Assembly (NCBI GenBank): GCA_022701365.1 | Contig: JAKUHH010000091.1 | Span: forward strand, 248,001-312,000 | Direction of reading: 5' to 3' | DNA from: Mycocentrospora acerina | Lineage: Eukaryota > Ascomycota > Dothideomycetes > Pleosporales | DNA: 64,000 nucleotides | Shown here: positions 12,197-23,283 of the stretch, piece by piece | Numbering within the stretch: the first letter of the stretch is position 1 | Layout: every line of letters starts with the position of its first letter | Notes under the pieces: model-generated | Database searches by the model: none | Seen by the model: only the letters and a program-made list of their open reading frames with translations | Told to the model about the DNA's origin: nothing | Made by a program: the position numbers and the translations under genes

Positions 12197-14758
12197 ATGG
12201 CGAGCGACCGCCAGCCCACCTGCGAGGACTACGACTCGGACGAGAGCCGCGTGCTCGACTTCCGCCGCTCGTCGCCTCCGTCCGCCGCCAATGCCGCCGC
12301 CAAACGCTCGCCCTCGGACCTGGGCGCCGACAAAGCGGCCGCCCAGCAGCAGCAAGCGGCGTCGCAGCAGCAGCAACGCATGCCCACCAACATCGACCTG
12401 CAGAGCGACTCTGGGTATTCCAGCCACACCGCCGCCACCATGAGCAGCGCTGATTCGGCCCCAAGTTTCTCCTCGTCGACGCGCAGCCCGCCCATGTCCA
12501 TGCCGCCCGTCGTCGCCGCCCCCTACCCCTCGCAGAGCCCGGCACAGACACCGAGGAACCGGCGACCCACCCTGGGAGAGCCGCGCCCGTCCAGCAGCCA
12601 GAACCCCCCCCGCCCCAAGCCCCCGGGGCGGAGAGAGTCGCAGACTGCCAAGCAGCGGCCCGCCATTATCCAACGCAGGCCCACCATCACACAGGAGTCC
12701 AAGCCCAAGCCCAGGCCCAGCAGGGATATCGTCGTCGACGACGATGACAACGAACAAGACGAGTGCAGAGACCCCAGCTGCACGACATGCGGGCCCAACG
12801 TCCCGGCCCTGCAGCGCCGCCGAGCCGAGCCCCCGCCGCCCTCCGACTCTGCGCTGGACGTGTCGTACTCCTACGACCCCCGCCAGCGCTCGGATGTCCC
12901 CACCTCATCCTACGCCTCACCGCCCTCCCCCACATACACCCGCCAGCCACAATATGCGCAGGGTGCAGCCATTACTCAGCCAGCTCAGACACGTCGTCGT
13001 GCTTCGTCGGCTGCACGCCAGCGCCCCGTCACCTATCACTCCGACGGCCCTGCCTACTTCAATCCTGGCATGCCTGCACCCTATCCGAGCCCTCCTCAAG
13101 AACACGGCCCTCCCCCTTCCATGTCTGCCTACCACCGCAACATGCCACAGTACGCTCACATGCCTTCCTTCATGCCGCCTCCCTCTCAGCCACCCAGCGG
13201 CTTCTACACGCCCACAACGTCCATTCACCAAACCTCTCCGCCATACGACGTGCAGAGGCCGCCCCTGTCGGCCCGCACCTCGTCCAGCTACACTCACAAC
13301 AACAACAGCTACGCTCCGCCTGTCGTTACGCAGGACCGTAGCGAGAGGATGTATTCGGCGAGATATGGCCAGCCACCAAGTGCAACTCAGCCCATGTTCC
13401 CGCCGACACCCTCTCACTTTGACGAGGGAGATTCCGAGTCGGCGTCCGAGTCGGAACACGAATACGTGCCCGACCCGCGCGAGACTCGTGCGCTGATGCC
13501 CCCGCCCAAGATCACCAGCAAGAGGCGTCCCAGCATGCGCAAGGCAAAGACGACTCAGGTCGTCGATCGTATCGATCGCCCTGATCGTCCTGAACGCCCA
13601 GACCGTCCTGAGCGCCGCATGTCGCAGTCGATCAACAATCTCCCGGAGCGTCCTGCCCCGAGAGACCGTGACCGTGACCGCGAGCGAGAGCGATCTTCAC
13701 GCCCAACGCGTGGTGCTTCCATTAGCCGGCCCACACTGGTGCCACATCGCCAGGTCCATTCAGCCTATGAAACACCAAACGCTCGCGTCATTGTGGAGAA
13801 TCCAAAGTCGAGCCGTCGCCAGTCGTACCAAGGCCATGACAAGCTCCAAGAGCAATACGCCAAAGCCTCGGAGATGCAGTTTATTGCTGAGCAGAAGCGG
13901 AGCTCCAAAGTCTACCGCGAGGAACGTCGCGAGCCCGTCGAATACAGCGAGCAGAAGCGTCGCAACCGATCTTCCAAGATCTACGCAGACGACCGGTACG
14001 AACCCGAAGAGGACAGGACTGAGCAGAAGCGCAGAAACCGAAACTCAAGGGTCATCTACCAGGAACAACACAACGAGTCTGATTCTGATGAGGAATACGC
14101 TGGGCAGGAGCTGGCAGTAGTTCCACTTGCGGCTCCTCCCCCTCCTCGTCGTCGCCGCGACACGGACGCTGATCCACGCAGAGCCAAAGAGCGCAGTGCA
14201 GACGCAAAAAATAAAAGCACCGAGGCTGAAGAGTACATGAAGGCCACCCGCGGCAACCGAGAATTGATCAACGACCAGGTCAACAAGGCTGCAAAGAGGG
14301 CATCACGACTACCCCCAGCCAGGCCTTCCGAGTCTGGGTCTTCGGACAGCAAGGGAAGCAGCAGAGAAAGCCAGTCCAACCGTACCGCCATCACCAGAGG
14401 CGGTGCAGACGACGTGATTCGGCTGCGAGTGGACGCATCAGCCCCGCTCAGTCTGTCCTTCAACGGCGACATGGAAGGCCGTACTCTGCAATTCACCCCT
14501 GCTGAGAACGGCATGGCGGATATTGTCATTGGTGGCGCACGCGAAAGCACCTATCGAAGCGAAAAGGGCAGTATTTCGGGCAGTAGTAGGAAGCTCCTCA
14601 TGCCTAGCCAGGCTAGGAGGGACGCCGAAGATGCCTCGCAACACAGCTCTCGCAGTGGACGTAGCAGGCGAGAGGGTCGCGAATCTCGTGAGATTCGAGA
14701 AGATTGGGAAGAACCGCGACGTATCCTCGGACGTCGCAGGGAAACCAACTATCATTGA
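12197..14758 (+). CDS. Large intrinsically disordered protein, function unknown
   Basis: A single exon of 853 residues, taken from the ATG at 12197, whose GCCGCCATGG context is excellent. The frame is open a further 50 codons upstream, but that part is low-complexity and has a poor start. The N-terminal third is Ser/Pro/Gln rich, with Q runs near residue 50. Charged repeats follow: R-x-D-R-P-D/E-R-P units near residues 456-470, an R-D-R-D-R-E-R-E-R run near 490, and three E-Q-K-R units near 560-615. The last 120 residues contain a more ordered, beta-like stretch (V-I-R-L-R-V-D ... L-S-L-S-F-N-G-D). I recognise no domain. A nuclear or scaffold protein is possible but would be a guess. Confidence 0.8.
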   Translation: MASDRQPTCEDYDSDESRVLDFRRSSPPSAANAAAKRSPSDLGADKAAAQQQQAASQQQQRMPTNIDLQSDSGYSSHTAATMSSADSAPSFSSSTRSPPMSMPPVVAAPYPSQSPAQTPRNRRPTLGEPRPSSSQNPPRPKPPGRRESQTAKQRPAIIQRRPTITQESKPKPRPSRDIVVDDDDNEQDECRDPSCTTCGPNVPALQRRRAEPPPPSDSALDVSYSYDPRQRSDVPTSSYASPPSPTYTRQPQYAQGAAITQPAQTRRRASSAARQRPVTYHSDGPAYFNPGMPAPYPSPPQEHGPPPSMSAYHRNMPQYAHMPSFMPPPSQPPSGFYTPTTSIHQTSPPYDVQRPPLSARTSSSYTHNNNSYAPPVVTQDRSERMYSARYGQPPSATQPMFPPTPSHFDEGDSESASESEHEYVPDPRETRALMPPPKITSKRRPSMRKAKTTQVVDRIDRPDRPERPDRPERRMSQSINNLPERPAPRDRDRDRERERSSRPTRGASISRPTLVPHRQVHSAYETPNARVIVENPKSSRRQSYQGHDKLQEQYAKASEMQFIAEQKRSSKVYREERREPVEYSEQKRRNRSSKIYADDRYEPEEDRTEQKRRNRNSRVIYQEQHNESDSDEEYAGQELAVVPLAAPPPPRRRRDTDADPRRAKERSADAKNKSTEAEEYMKATRGNRELINDQVNKAAKRASRLPPARPSESGSSDSKGSSRESQSNRTAITRGGADDVIRLRVDASAPLSLSFNGDMEGRTLQFTPAENGMADIVIGGARESTYRSEKGSISGSSRKLLMPSQARRDAEDASQHSSRSGRSRREGRESREIREDWEEPRRILGRRRETNYH

Positions 14759-15353
14759 GAATCTTTCGACTTTTTCCACTCTCAAGCTAGCAGCGACTAC
14801 ACGCTTATGATGGGTGCAACGTTTTGCGTCTGCCACCTCGACATCATCCCCTGCTTTCATCTCCGTACTGTTGTCAGCATGCTGAGCCAAAAGTTTGTTC
14901 GGTTGGTTTGATTCAAATTGCTGGAAATAATTTTCGCATTTGTTTGTGTTTGTTTGTGTTTGTTGCTGCGTTCCCGACAGTGCAGGTCACGTTGTTCTTA
15001 TTTGCTAGACTGTGCTCACATTTATGCACTGTACTTTGATTTGCACTGCCTGGATTTGCACTACTCGAATACGCACTACTTGGATTTACACCACTCGGAT
15101 TTACGCATTTCACCCATCTACGCATCTCACGCAATTGGCATGTTTCACGCGCATTTCGGATTACTGTCGTCTGGCCAGATTGTACGGGTACTTTCAAGGC
15201 TGTCCCGCACGCGACGGCAGTCTTTTCTTACGTTGGATATTTCACCCTTTTTCTTGCTCTATACCTACTCCTGGGGCCTCGTGTCCCGAGAGACATTCCG
15301 ATTCGATTTTTCGGTGGATCTAATACCCTTTTGTCGCGACGGATTGATGGTTT

Positions 15354-15432
15354 TTGTTGGTGTTGATGATGATGTTGTTGTTGTTTGTTGTTGTTATTTG
15401 ATGTTGTTCTTTGTTGTTGTTGTTGTTGATGT
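15354..15432. repeat. GTT/GAT trinucleotide repeat
   Basis: Imperfect GTT and GAT units, in non-coding sequence downstream of the disordered-protein gene. Confidence 0.85.
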
Positions 15433-15524
15433 TTATTGGTTGCTTGGATACAAAAGTATGGGTGGATGTGTTTGTTTGTTTGGACTTGATGGACGCAAAA
15501 CACGATGATATGATGATGGGACAT

Positions 15525-15546
15525 GACGACGACGACGACGACGACG
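15525..15546. repeat. GAC microsatellite
   Basis: Seven tandem GAC units. Confidence 0.85.
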
Positions 15547-15830
15547 CAGCGATGTTTTTTTTTGTATTTTTTTATTATTATTACGCCGTTAGAGGACTGG
15601 CTACTGTACTGCTTGATGCAGCGTAGTAGATGATGAATCCAACGCTTGTTTATCGACATGTGTTTGTGTTGTGTTGTGATCTGACTAACTTTGATCCGTT
15701 TCATCTCCTACTATTCTCGTCCCAGTTCCCACATTCTTCTTCCCCTTCCCTTCTCTTCTATTCTTGTCCACTCCACTCCACTCCACTCCAGTCCTTCTCC
15801 ACTCTTCCTAAACAACACCCCCTACCCACC

Positions 15831-15878
15831 ACATCGCATCACATCGCATCACATCACATCACATCACATCACATCGCC
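15831..15878. repeat. CATCA pentanucleotide repeat
   Basis: About nine tandem CATCA/CATCG units, followed by CTACC-rich sequence up to about 15950. Confidence 0.85.
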
Positions 15879-17461
15879 ACCATCACTCCACCTCGCCTCC
15901 TCATACCCCTACCTCTACCTCTACCCCTACCACTACCCCTACCTACCCCTCCCCCGCCACGCCACCTCGTCACCACTAACCTGAAACATCCTCGGTCCCA
16001 AAAACAACACCACTACATCTCACCGGAACTCGTCACATTGCAAACACGTTCCTCGCGATACATTCTGTTGTTTGGTGGGTGGATGTACTCCACATGTTGG
16101 TTTTAGATGGTTGGTTGGTTGATGTGACTTGTTTGGCGGTGGTGGTGATGGAAAATTGGGTGTGTGTGGTGTGGAGGTGTGTGTGAGGCTAAGGGGGTTT
16201 TGTGTAGTCTAGTGTAATTTCACGATGTGTCGGGCGGGAATGGGAATGGGAATGGGAAGATTGGAAATGGAAATGGAGGGGGTGAAGCTAGGCTTAGGGT
16301 GATTCAAAAACAGTAAAAATTAAATGCAGGGCGGCTTGATTAACTGATCCAGTCAGGTTAGTAGCGAAAAGTGTGTACTACAAGGAGGTAAGGCACCGGG
16401 CTGTAGTCTACCGATGCGTAAAGAGGAACGTCAGTCGTCGTGTCATTATCGAGGTGTTGTTGCACGGAGAGATGTTCAATCCAAAGATGAAGGACGGGAG
16501 TTGGCGTGGTAAGTTAAGCATCTAAACGTATAGAATTTATTTCAAAATATATACGGACAAAAAAGTGACGGAGTAAAATTGAGGTAAATTCAGCGAATAA
16601 TTAAAGTCTGCCGATAATATTAACAGTTTTTAAAATGGGCCTTTGCTGATCCATTGTATTATCTACAAATATTCATCATCACACCGATAATGTTTTCATT
16701 AAAGCCAAGTAACAAACATAGAACAGATAAAGCTCTTTTTTTTTAAATTTCACATTTCTGGCACCTTTGATACATACAAAAGCTTGAGATGTCAAAGCTT
16801 CTTAATTATGAGCGCTCAACAGCTTTCGCTATGTCAATTTTTGTTGTAATAGAAATAAGTCACTCAAGTTTGCTCGATTTAAAAAAAAAGTTTAAAGACG
16901 AGAAACATTATCTAAGAGTACTGTTAAACCTGTTGTTATAACAAAACGCTACTCGTAGTACCCTCAAGTTAATCAAACACCTTAAATTTGTTAGTTATTA
17001 AACATTTGTCTAACAATAAGATTTGTGCTGCAATTGGTACTATTATGTAGCCTTGGGTCCAAATCCTGATCTAATCAACTTAAACTTCTAAATTAGTCAA
17101 CAATATATCAAATATACGTTTGCTACTTCTTCATACTTTGTCCGAGTCTACATAAATCGCACTAGTATCTTTCCAAACAATCCTAGTCGCAAGGCTTGAT
17201 TCAATTGCTAATATTTGACTACTAAACAAACGCAAGAGGTCTTACATGGCGATTCCAATTCGCTCTGATTAAAGTCACTGCTTATATCCGTACCCTAAAT
17301 GAAAACAACCCTGCCACATGACATGAATCAAGGCATGAAGTTTTTCACAAACATCACACCAACGACACAATTCAGATCTAGATTTCAAATTATTACCAAT
17401 GTACGTTCCATTTGTTGAAATATGAACGCTCCACGATGTGACCTAACAAGTTACATGACCA

Positions 17462-17550
17462 CTTGTATATATCTACTTCTCTCTGTGTAGACTAATCGAT
17501 TTTTAATCAAATCATCTCTCATGAATCTCACTGCAGCGTTCATTTCAACC
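17462..17550. repeat. Dispersed repeat, copy 1 (partner at 24891)
   Basis: This stretch aligns by eye with 24891-24979. Shared blocks include CTTGT-TATATATC, TTCTCTCT and ATGAATCT, in the same order and spacing. Identity is imperfect and many differences are transitions. The element type is unknown. Confidence 0.55.
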
Positions 17551-17798
17551 CCATTTCTGTCGCGCGGAGTATACAATATACTGTCAGAACACGGCTCTTT
17601 CCCACTATGCTATCCAAGCCAAAAAAGTACTATGATCTATCATCTGATAGATCCTGGAATAGAACAGTACATATCCTCAGGTCGAACCACTTCCTGACAT
17701 CTGCTAGTACAAGCAGCTAGAATCAATTGGTATTTTACTGCTTGGAAATCTCTCATCAATAGCCTATATACTCACCAAGTATACATAATCCCTGAATC

Positions 17799-19893
17799 CT
17801 AGCGTTGTGGAGTAAACCTTACTCCATGAGCATGACCATACTCCTCTAGTCTGACATCCAACTTCTCTGCAACTTCTTGCATATTCTAAGTCTTTTTGTC
17901 AGTACAATCCTATCAAAAATGTTATGTAAAGACTTACGACGAGAGACGAAGTATCTCCGAATGAAAGTCTTTCGTGTTCTTCAAATCCGTGGAAGAGCAG
18001 CGGTAATGCAGACCTCCTCCATGCATACTCTTTTCTAGAGGTTATGGCGATATACAACACAAATACTGCTGCAAATCCAACAACAAAGCCAGGAATAGCA
18101 AGACGACGCCAATCTATATGGTAGTAGTAAATAGAACGATAGACTGTGCCGGTTGTGTTGAGGTACTCATATGACTTGTCGGACATTCGACTTTTTGCAT
18201 GACGAACTGTGAGCGATGATACTCTAGCAATGTTCATCCACATGGTGTTAATGGCTTGGAAGATGAATTCCTTGTCTTCAAGAATTCCCATGCTTCCCAA
18301 GCTCTTGTCGGTCCGAGCGGCGTCGATGTTTGTGACGAAAGGATTCATTTTGGTAAAACTTCTATTAGCAGAACTAATCACGTAGGAACTGCCCGTGAAG
18401 CCGTCTTGATCATCCAATAACATAGTCTCGAGGGATTTCCCAGCTTGGTACCCTACTGCGAAGACGCAATTGTCTTTATAATAGTTAGATTTGGTATCCA
18501 CGACTCGTTCGCCTTGCACGAAACATTGCTTCGGCTCAATTTCCCACAAGTTCATATTGTCTGGCTCGAAACTGATTTGAATAGGTACACTTTCATAGTC
18601 TGTCTGAAGTGTGAAATCTGACGTCGCGTCGACATATTCAATGATAGTATGGACAGTCCATGAGAGCGCACACTCGTATGCTAAGACGGTAGCATTAGGA
18701 CTCCAAAGCATGATTGCGGTTCGAACAATAAGGCCCAAAAACGGCGATCCGAAATAGTATTTTATGTAATCGTCGGTCGCGTTGGGACTTGACGAAGTCG
18801 AGATGACATGTGTCTCAAACTTGTTAGTTCCCTCGTGGAAAAATTTCAAATTTGTACCACTGAGTGTTTTATACGCAGCAACATTACCTTGAACTGGATA
18901 AGTGATGATTCCGTCCGTCCGGTCAACGCATATCGAGGCAATGGCAAGCGTCTGAGCCTTGGGGAAAACGCAGTATCCGGTCGGGCAGGCGACATTCAGC
19001 ACTGGGCTGAATAAATCATTCAATCCGTTGGAATAGGACTGGCCGAACCGAATCGCATTGATGAGTGCTGTCTCAGGATAGAGCCTGTCCGAGGCTTCCA
19101 TGACTTGGGAAGCATCGTACCAAGTTGACCTTGGCATCGACGTTGTATTTATGACGTCGGGGAAGCCGACGAATTCCAATTCGTTGACCACCACCATGGA
19201 AGGTATCAATACTGCGCTTTGTATAACAGCATCGAGTGGCAAAGCAAGAATGGTAATCGCTGCGCCAAAAGTAGCCACGTTCCTGTACAGCACATCTTCA
19301 GCTACTTACATCACCTCAACACGCATAGCATACACTCACCTGAAGCGCAGCGTCCACATCAATCTCGCGGATCCGAGGATCCCACGTGAGGCCTCATCAA
19401 ATCGTTCCATATCAAGAAGTCGACGACCCGTACGGAACCATCTCCATTTTAGCTGGCCGATTGCGGTAGCCACAGGCAGAAGCATGGCAGATCGCATAAT
19501 GGCACCAAGGATCGCAAGAGCGGGAAATATCGTCGGCCTCTTCTGTAGGTTTTGCTGGGAGTTGAACACACCACCATATTCGGTCTGATCGTACCATTTT
19601 AGAATACCCAGTATGGATCCAAACAATGCCAAAGAAAAGAGACTGGCACATGCTTCTAGTAACCAGAACTTGTGTGCGATTGAACGTAGCCAGAGGTGTC
19701 CTTGTCCGTTTGTAGAGTTTGAAACGGCTGAACCCAAGAGTCCTCTTGATAGAGGTGGTGGTGGGTATTCCTCTACGTTTGAGTAAGATTGTTTGTTCTC
19801 ATGAGGTTGAAAGGGAGGTTGAGAGGGTTGGTAGGCAGTATAAATGGTCTGGAACTCTGCCGGCGTGACTTGCGAATAAACAGGGGCGCTCAT
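17799..19893 (-). CDS. DUF3176 family membrane protein
   Basis: Three exons, 19893-19340, 19282-17938 and 17885-17799, give 661 residues. Introns are 19339-19283 (GTGAGT...CAG) and 17937-17886 (GTAAGT...TAG). The DUF3176 region is clear. A transmembrane segment L-L-E-A-C-A-S-L-F-S-L-A lies near residue 75. It is followed by I-L-K-W-Y-D-Q and P-T-I-F-P-A-L-A-I-L-G-A-I-M-R-S, a second membrane segment, and G-Q-L-K-W-R-W-F. A third segment spans exon 2's start (T-F-G-A-A-I-T-I-L-A-L-P-L-D). A long extracellular-type loop with several N-x-S/T sites follows, then a last segment near residue 580 (P-G-F-V-V-G-F-A-A-V-F-V-L-Y). Family function is unknown. The ATG at 19893 has a good AAGATGAGC context. 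Confidence 0.88.
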
Positions 19894-19929
19894 CTTGGTG
19901 AGGCGTGTTGTATTGACTTTACACAAATT

Positions 19930-20139
19930 TGATCGTATTTACGGTATGACTTTTTGACTGTATTCACGGTATGCCTTTTTCGACCGTATTTATTATGTTT
20001 GACGATTTCAAAGTTAATCGACGGTAGTCAACGTATTCGACGTTTTCGAAGTTGTCGACCCTATTCAAGGTATTCGACGTTGTTCAACGTATTCAACGTT
20101 TTCGAATTAATCGACGTATTCCACGTATTCCACGTAATA
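19930..20139. repeat. Degenerate tandem repeat upstream of the DUF3176 gene
   Basis: About 200 bp built from variants of GTATTCGACGT and TTTTCGAAGT with irregular spacing. It starts some 40 bp upstream of the DUF3176 start codon, so it occupies the promoter or 5' leader. Confidence 0.7.
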
Positions 20140-21137
20140 CCCAACAGGAACAACCCGAAAGCCCAGCTCAAATAAATTCTTCGCTGGCTGTTTGATGCCG
20201 AAACTGTCCAAGTGATAACGTGGGTGGGTGCATGGATAGATGAGATGATGAAAACTACCTCCCCTCAGCGCTGTCTTATCAATGAAGAGAAATACAAAGG
20301 TCAGGCGACAAGCCCTCGGAACCAAACTCCGACGTACTTACCATTCCTCAAACTGTCACAGCAGTCCTTTTGAGCACCTCCATGCACCTAAGGCTTCAGC
20401 CTACATATGTCAACGAACTAAGCTATTACATGCATCTCAATAAACTTTTGATCTAATCACACCACTAAGTCGCTTAGGTGTTTAGATTCAATGGTCACAA
20501 CAATCACCGTGGCTTATCAAGAGGCTATGCAATGCCCCAAACGATCTAGCTAGGTTGCTTTTTATAGCTCCGATCCAAATACTGCAGCTTTGATTCAAAT
20601 CCTGCAGTCACAGTTGGTCTCGCAGAATCACTTCAAGCCAACACATCTCGCCGTGCACATGACAGGAATTGGGGCTGCTCAGCCTTTGCGGCTGGACTCA
20701 GCTTTCGCTACGAGGCGCCAGGCTGAGACGTTTAGCCAGATTCTGGTTCGGCCGTACAGGAACGGCTAGTCATTCTCAGCCTTGCGCAGTGTGCGTTAAT
20801 CACGACTTCCTTTGTCATTCAACAATGAAGAAGTTGTCAGCTCTAGCAATAGAGTTGTAAGGAGTCTTCTATCTGGTGAGCCAGTCAACATCACTGCAAC
20901 CTTTCAGCGTCATGGTGCAGTGAGATGGGGCTGTTTCCTCACGAAATGAAGAGAATTAAAATGCTGCACTAAATTATTACACGGAGTACTTGTTTCTGGC
21001 GGACCCTGCAGAATTGGCCTGGCTGGGCAGGAAGAAACAAGTCGGAATCAGCCATCTGAACGTGTTGGGCAATTTCACAAGTTCCATCAGACTCCAGCCT
21101 TGTAACACTATATTACTTTTCTTCCCACTCACCAAGA

Positions 21138-21220
21138 CATCAGCCTACAATCTGTACCCCTCCCTTGTTCATACACACAACGAAACACATCCATCTGCTA
21201 ACACAGAATGCTGACCGTAG
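21138..21220. repeat. Dispersed repeat, copy 1 (partner at 28861)
   Basis: Aligns by eye with 28861-28943. Both begin CATCAGC and share CTCCCTT, ATACAACG-like and TAACACAGAAT blocks in register. The second copy is more AT-rich. Element type unknown. Confidence 0.6.
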
Positions 21221-21562
21221 ACCTATAGTCTGCAACTGACAGGAGCATCAGGGTGCAGCCCTATAGAAGACTTTTTGAACAAACGTTTGTAGTTAAGGGA
21301 GCTACTATTTCAAACCCATATCTCTGATGGTATACGCCATATGCAACTTGGAATTGCTTCTTGAAATCTTCAGGCATGCTGTCGCGCAAGAGTGCTGCGG
21401 TCCGACACATGTCTGCCATGCTCATGATTGTCTCGGTCTATTGTGTTTTAAGCTGTTCCAGTACGTACTGCTTAATGATCAAGAGCTAGTCTACATTACT
21501 ATTAAGTAACAACGCTGCCACGATGCTGCTTCTGTCTCCCCCGGTGACCATTTTTTAAAAGG

Positions 21563-22110
21563 CTAGAAAGTGGGGCCTTCGAAATCGTCATCATCGTCGT
21601 TATCTTCGATGTTGTTATTGTTGTCGTCGTTTTCGTTTTTACCGTCATCATTGTCATCATTGTCGTCTTTGTAATCGTAGTCGGTGTCGCCGTCTTCAAT
21701 GGCGATACCTGCATCATCTATTTCCTCGTCCTCTACATCCTTACAGTCTGTTTCATCATCAGTGAAGTCTATCATTGTTCTCATCGGCAAGCTCGTCGGC
21801 ATCAGCAATCACTTCTTCCTCCCTATCCTCTGCTTTCTCCACAAACCCAGAAGTGACTCTAGGAATTATAGAAGCCGTCTTCCACTCGTTGTCAGGCGGA
21901 TGATTACCCCAGAACTTGGAAGTCTTTAGAATATCATGCAGAGCTTTTTCCAAATTTCGTTGACTACAGATTCGACCGAATCTGTGAGTAAATCAGCGTC
22001 AGAAACATCGCATCTGCTTGGAGTCACTTACAATCGTGTTTGCTACTGTTGATATTCACATCTCTATGGTCGTGGTATTTTGTGAGCCAGTGTATCGAAT
22101 CAAGGACTTT
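21563..22110 (-). pseudogene. Broken relative of the 1238-residue protein at 32-36 kb
   Basis: Read on the minus strand, 22110-22032 encodes W-L-T-K-Y-H-D-H-R-D, matching S-L-S-E-Y-D-D-T-R-R of the intact gene. A GTAAGT...CTCACAG intron follows (22031-21982), at the same codon and phase as intron 3 of that gene. Beyond it, K-T-S-K-F-W-G-N-H-P-P matches K-T-S-E-F-W-V-T-H-P-P. A shift of frame separates the exon start from this block. A long Asp/Glu/Asn-rich tail then ends early near 21563. The upstream two thirds of the gene are absent. I read this as a C-terminal fragment of a duplicated copy. Confidence 0.75.
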
Positions 22111-23283
22111 GGGAACAAGCAATAGTTAAACGTGGAAGATGGTAGGAGAATTAAAGTTTGATCTATCAGCCTTTGATAATTTGGGAGTCAGACTGAACGT
22201 CCAAACAGCAATCAATTGAATTTGAAATTGAACTTTACCTACCTTGTCTACTCACGACATACGTATCTGAAAATTTGTACTCAGTACCCGCTATTGAATG
22301 TCGAACACGAAATCAGAAAGATTTCCAAACATTCACGGGCTCGATGACAAAGCTGTTACATAAGATTATCACTTCATTTACACAGCCGAATAAGACACAC
22401 ATAAATGGGACGAGAATATCAAGTGTGTTTTGCCTGATTCAGCTTTTGAAATTGAGGGCGAATTTGAGGACATAGTGTAAGGTGGCATCAAACAGGTGGA
22501 TACAAATTATATAGTAGCCCTGCCTTAATAAGGCGATAGCTGAGAGTTCATAGATGTCTTTAAAATCAATAGGTTGTAGGGTTAAGTATATACTTTACAA
22601 CCCTGTACTGGGGGATCATCGAGGGTATAGACATCAGGTGAGTGAGCAATATCTCGAAGGAGCTAAAGATTGATCGCACATAGAAAACGATTTGGAAAAA
22701 CGATTTTGACTTCCAATTCATCTCTGTCTTTAACCGAGAAGATTAGCCTTTTCATGAAAAATGCGTTATCTAATAATTAAACTATTCCTCTCCTCCAGAC
22801 TTTGAAAATTGAATATAACGTAATTGAATTCAAAGTGTCTTGGGCATTGTTTCCTTTTGCACCCTAACGGGAAATCTACGGCTACCCTCGATTGCCTTAC
22901 CTCAGATTAGGTATTAATTGTCAGATGATACAATTAGATCTTCAATTAAGCTCATATTGGTGGATTGACGCACCGTTGAAGTGGTGGTGCTGTTGGTGGC
23001 GTTGGGCAATCCAAGACGCCAGGCGATGCGGCTCAGTAAAGTTCTAGCTTTGATTGGTTGGCTAGTGCTATCGAAGTATGCCAAGATGGACATGTAACAA
23101 GACATCATGAGCCAAGTGAAAGCGAAGGAATACCAATATTGTGCTCTTTTAGGTAGGAGTTAAATTTGATCATATTGACCTGTCTAAAAGTTGGCCCTCA
23201 AGTATTTAGGTACCTGTCAAAACCAAACTCGCAAAAATATGCAAACTTCTTCATTCTTATCTCTGAAATTCTGAACGACCGCT
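22111..23283. other. AT-rich intergenic stretch
   Basis: No convincing gene. A minus-strand open stretch (23159-22914) has one hydrophobic segment and a plausible C-terminus, but it lacks a start and any match. Confidence 0.4.

Larger units (their letters stand above)
14759..17798. other. Intergenic: microsatellites, then AT-rich sequence
   Basis: Holds the 3' region of the disordered-protein gene and a series of simple repeats (GTT/GAT near 15354, GAC near 15525, CATCA near 15831). From about 16500 the sequence is AT-rich and has no coding frame. One dispersed-repeat copy lies at 17462-17550. Confidence 0.5.
19894..21562. other. Intergenic with degenerate promoter repeats
   Basis: Begins with the degenerate GTATTCGACGT-type array at 19930-20139. 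One copy of a dispersed repeat lies at 21138-21220. No coding frame is convincing. Confidence 0.45.

Noticed and set aside
22914..23159. Minus-strand open stretch with one hydrophobic segment
   Set aside because: No start codon at a sensible place, no recognisable family, and upstream exons would overlap the secreted-protein gene region.
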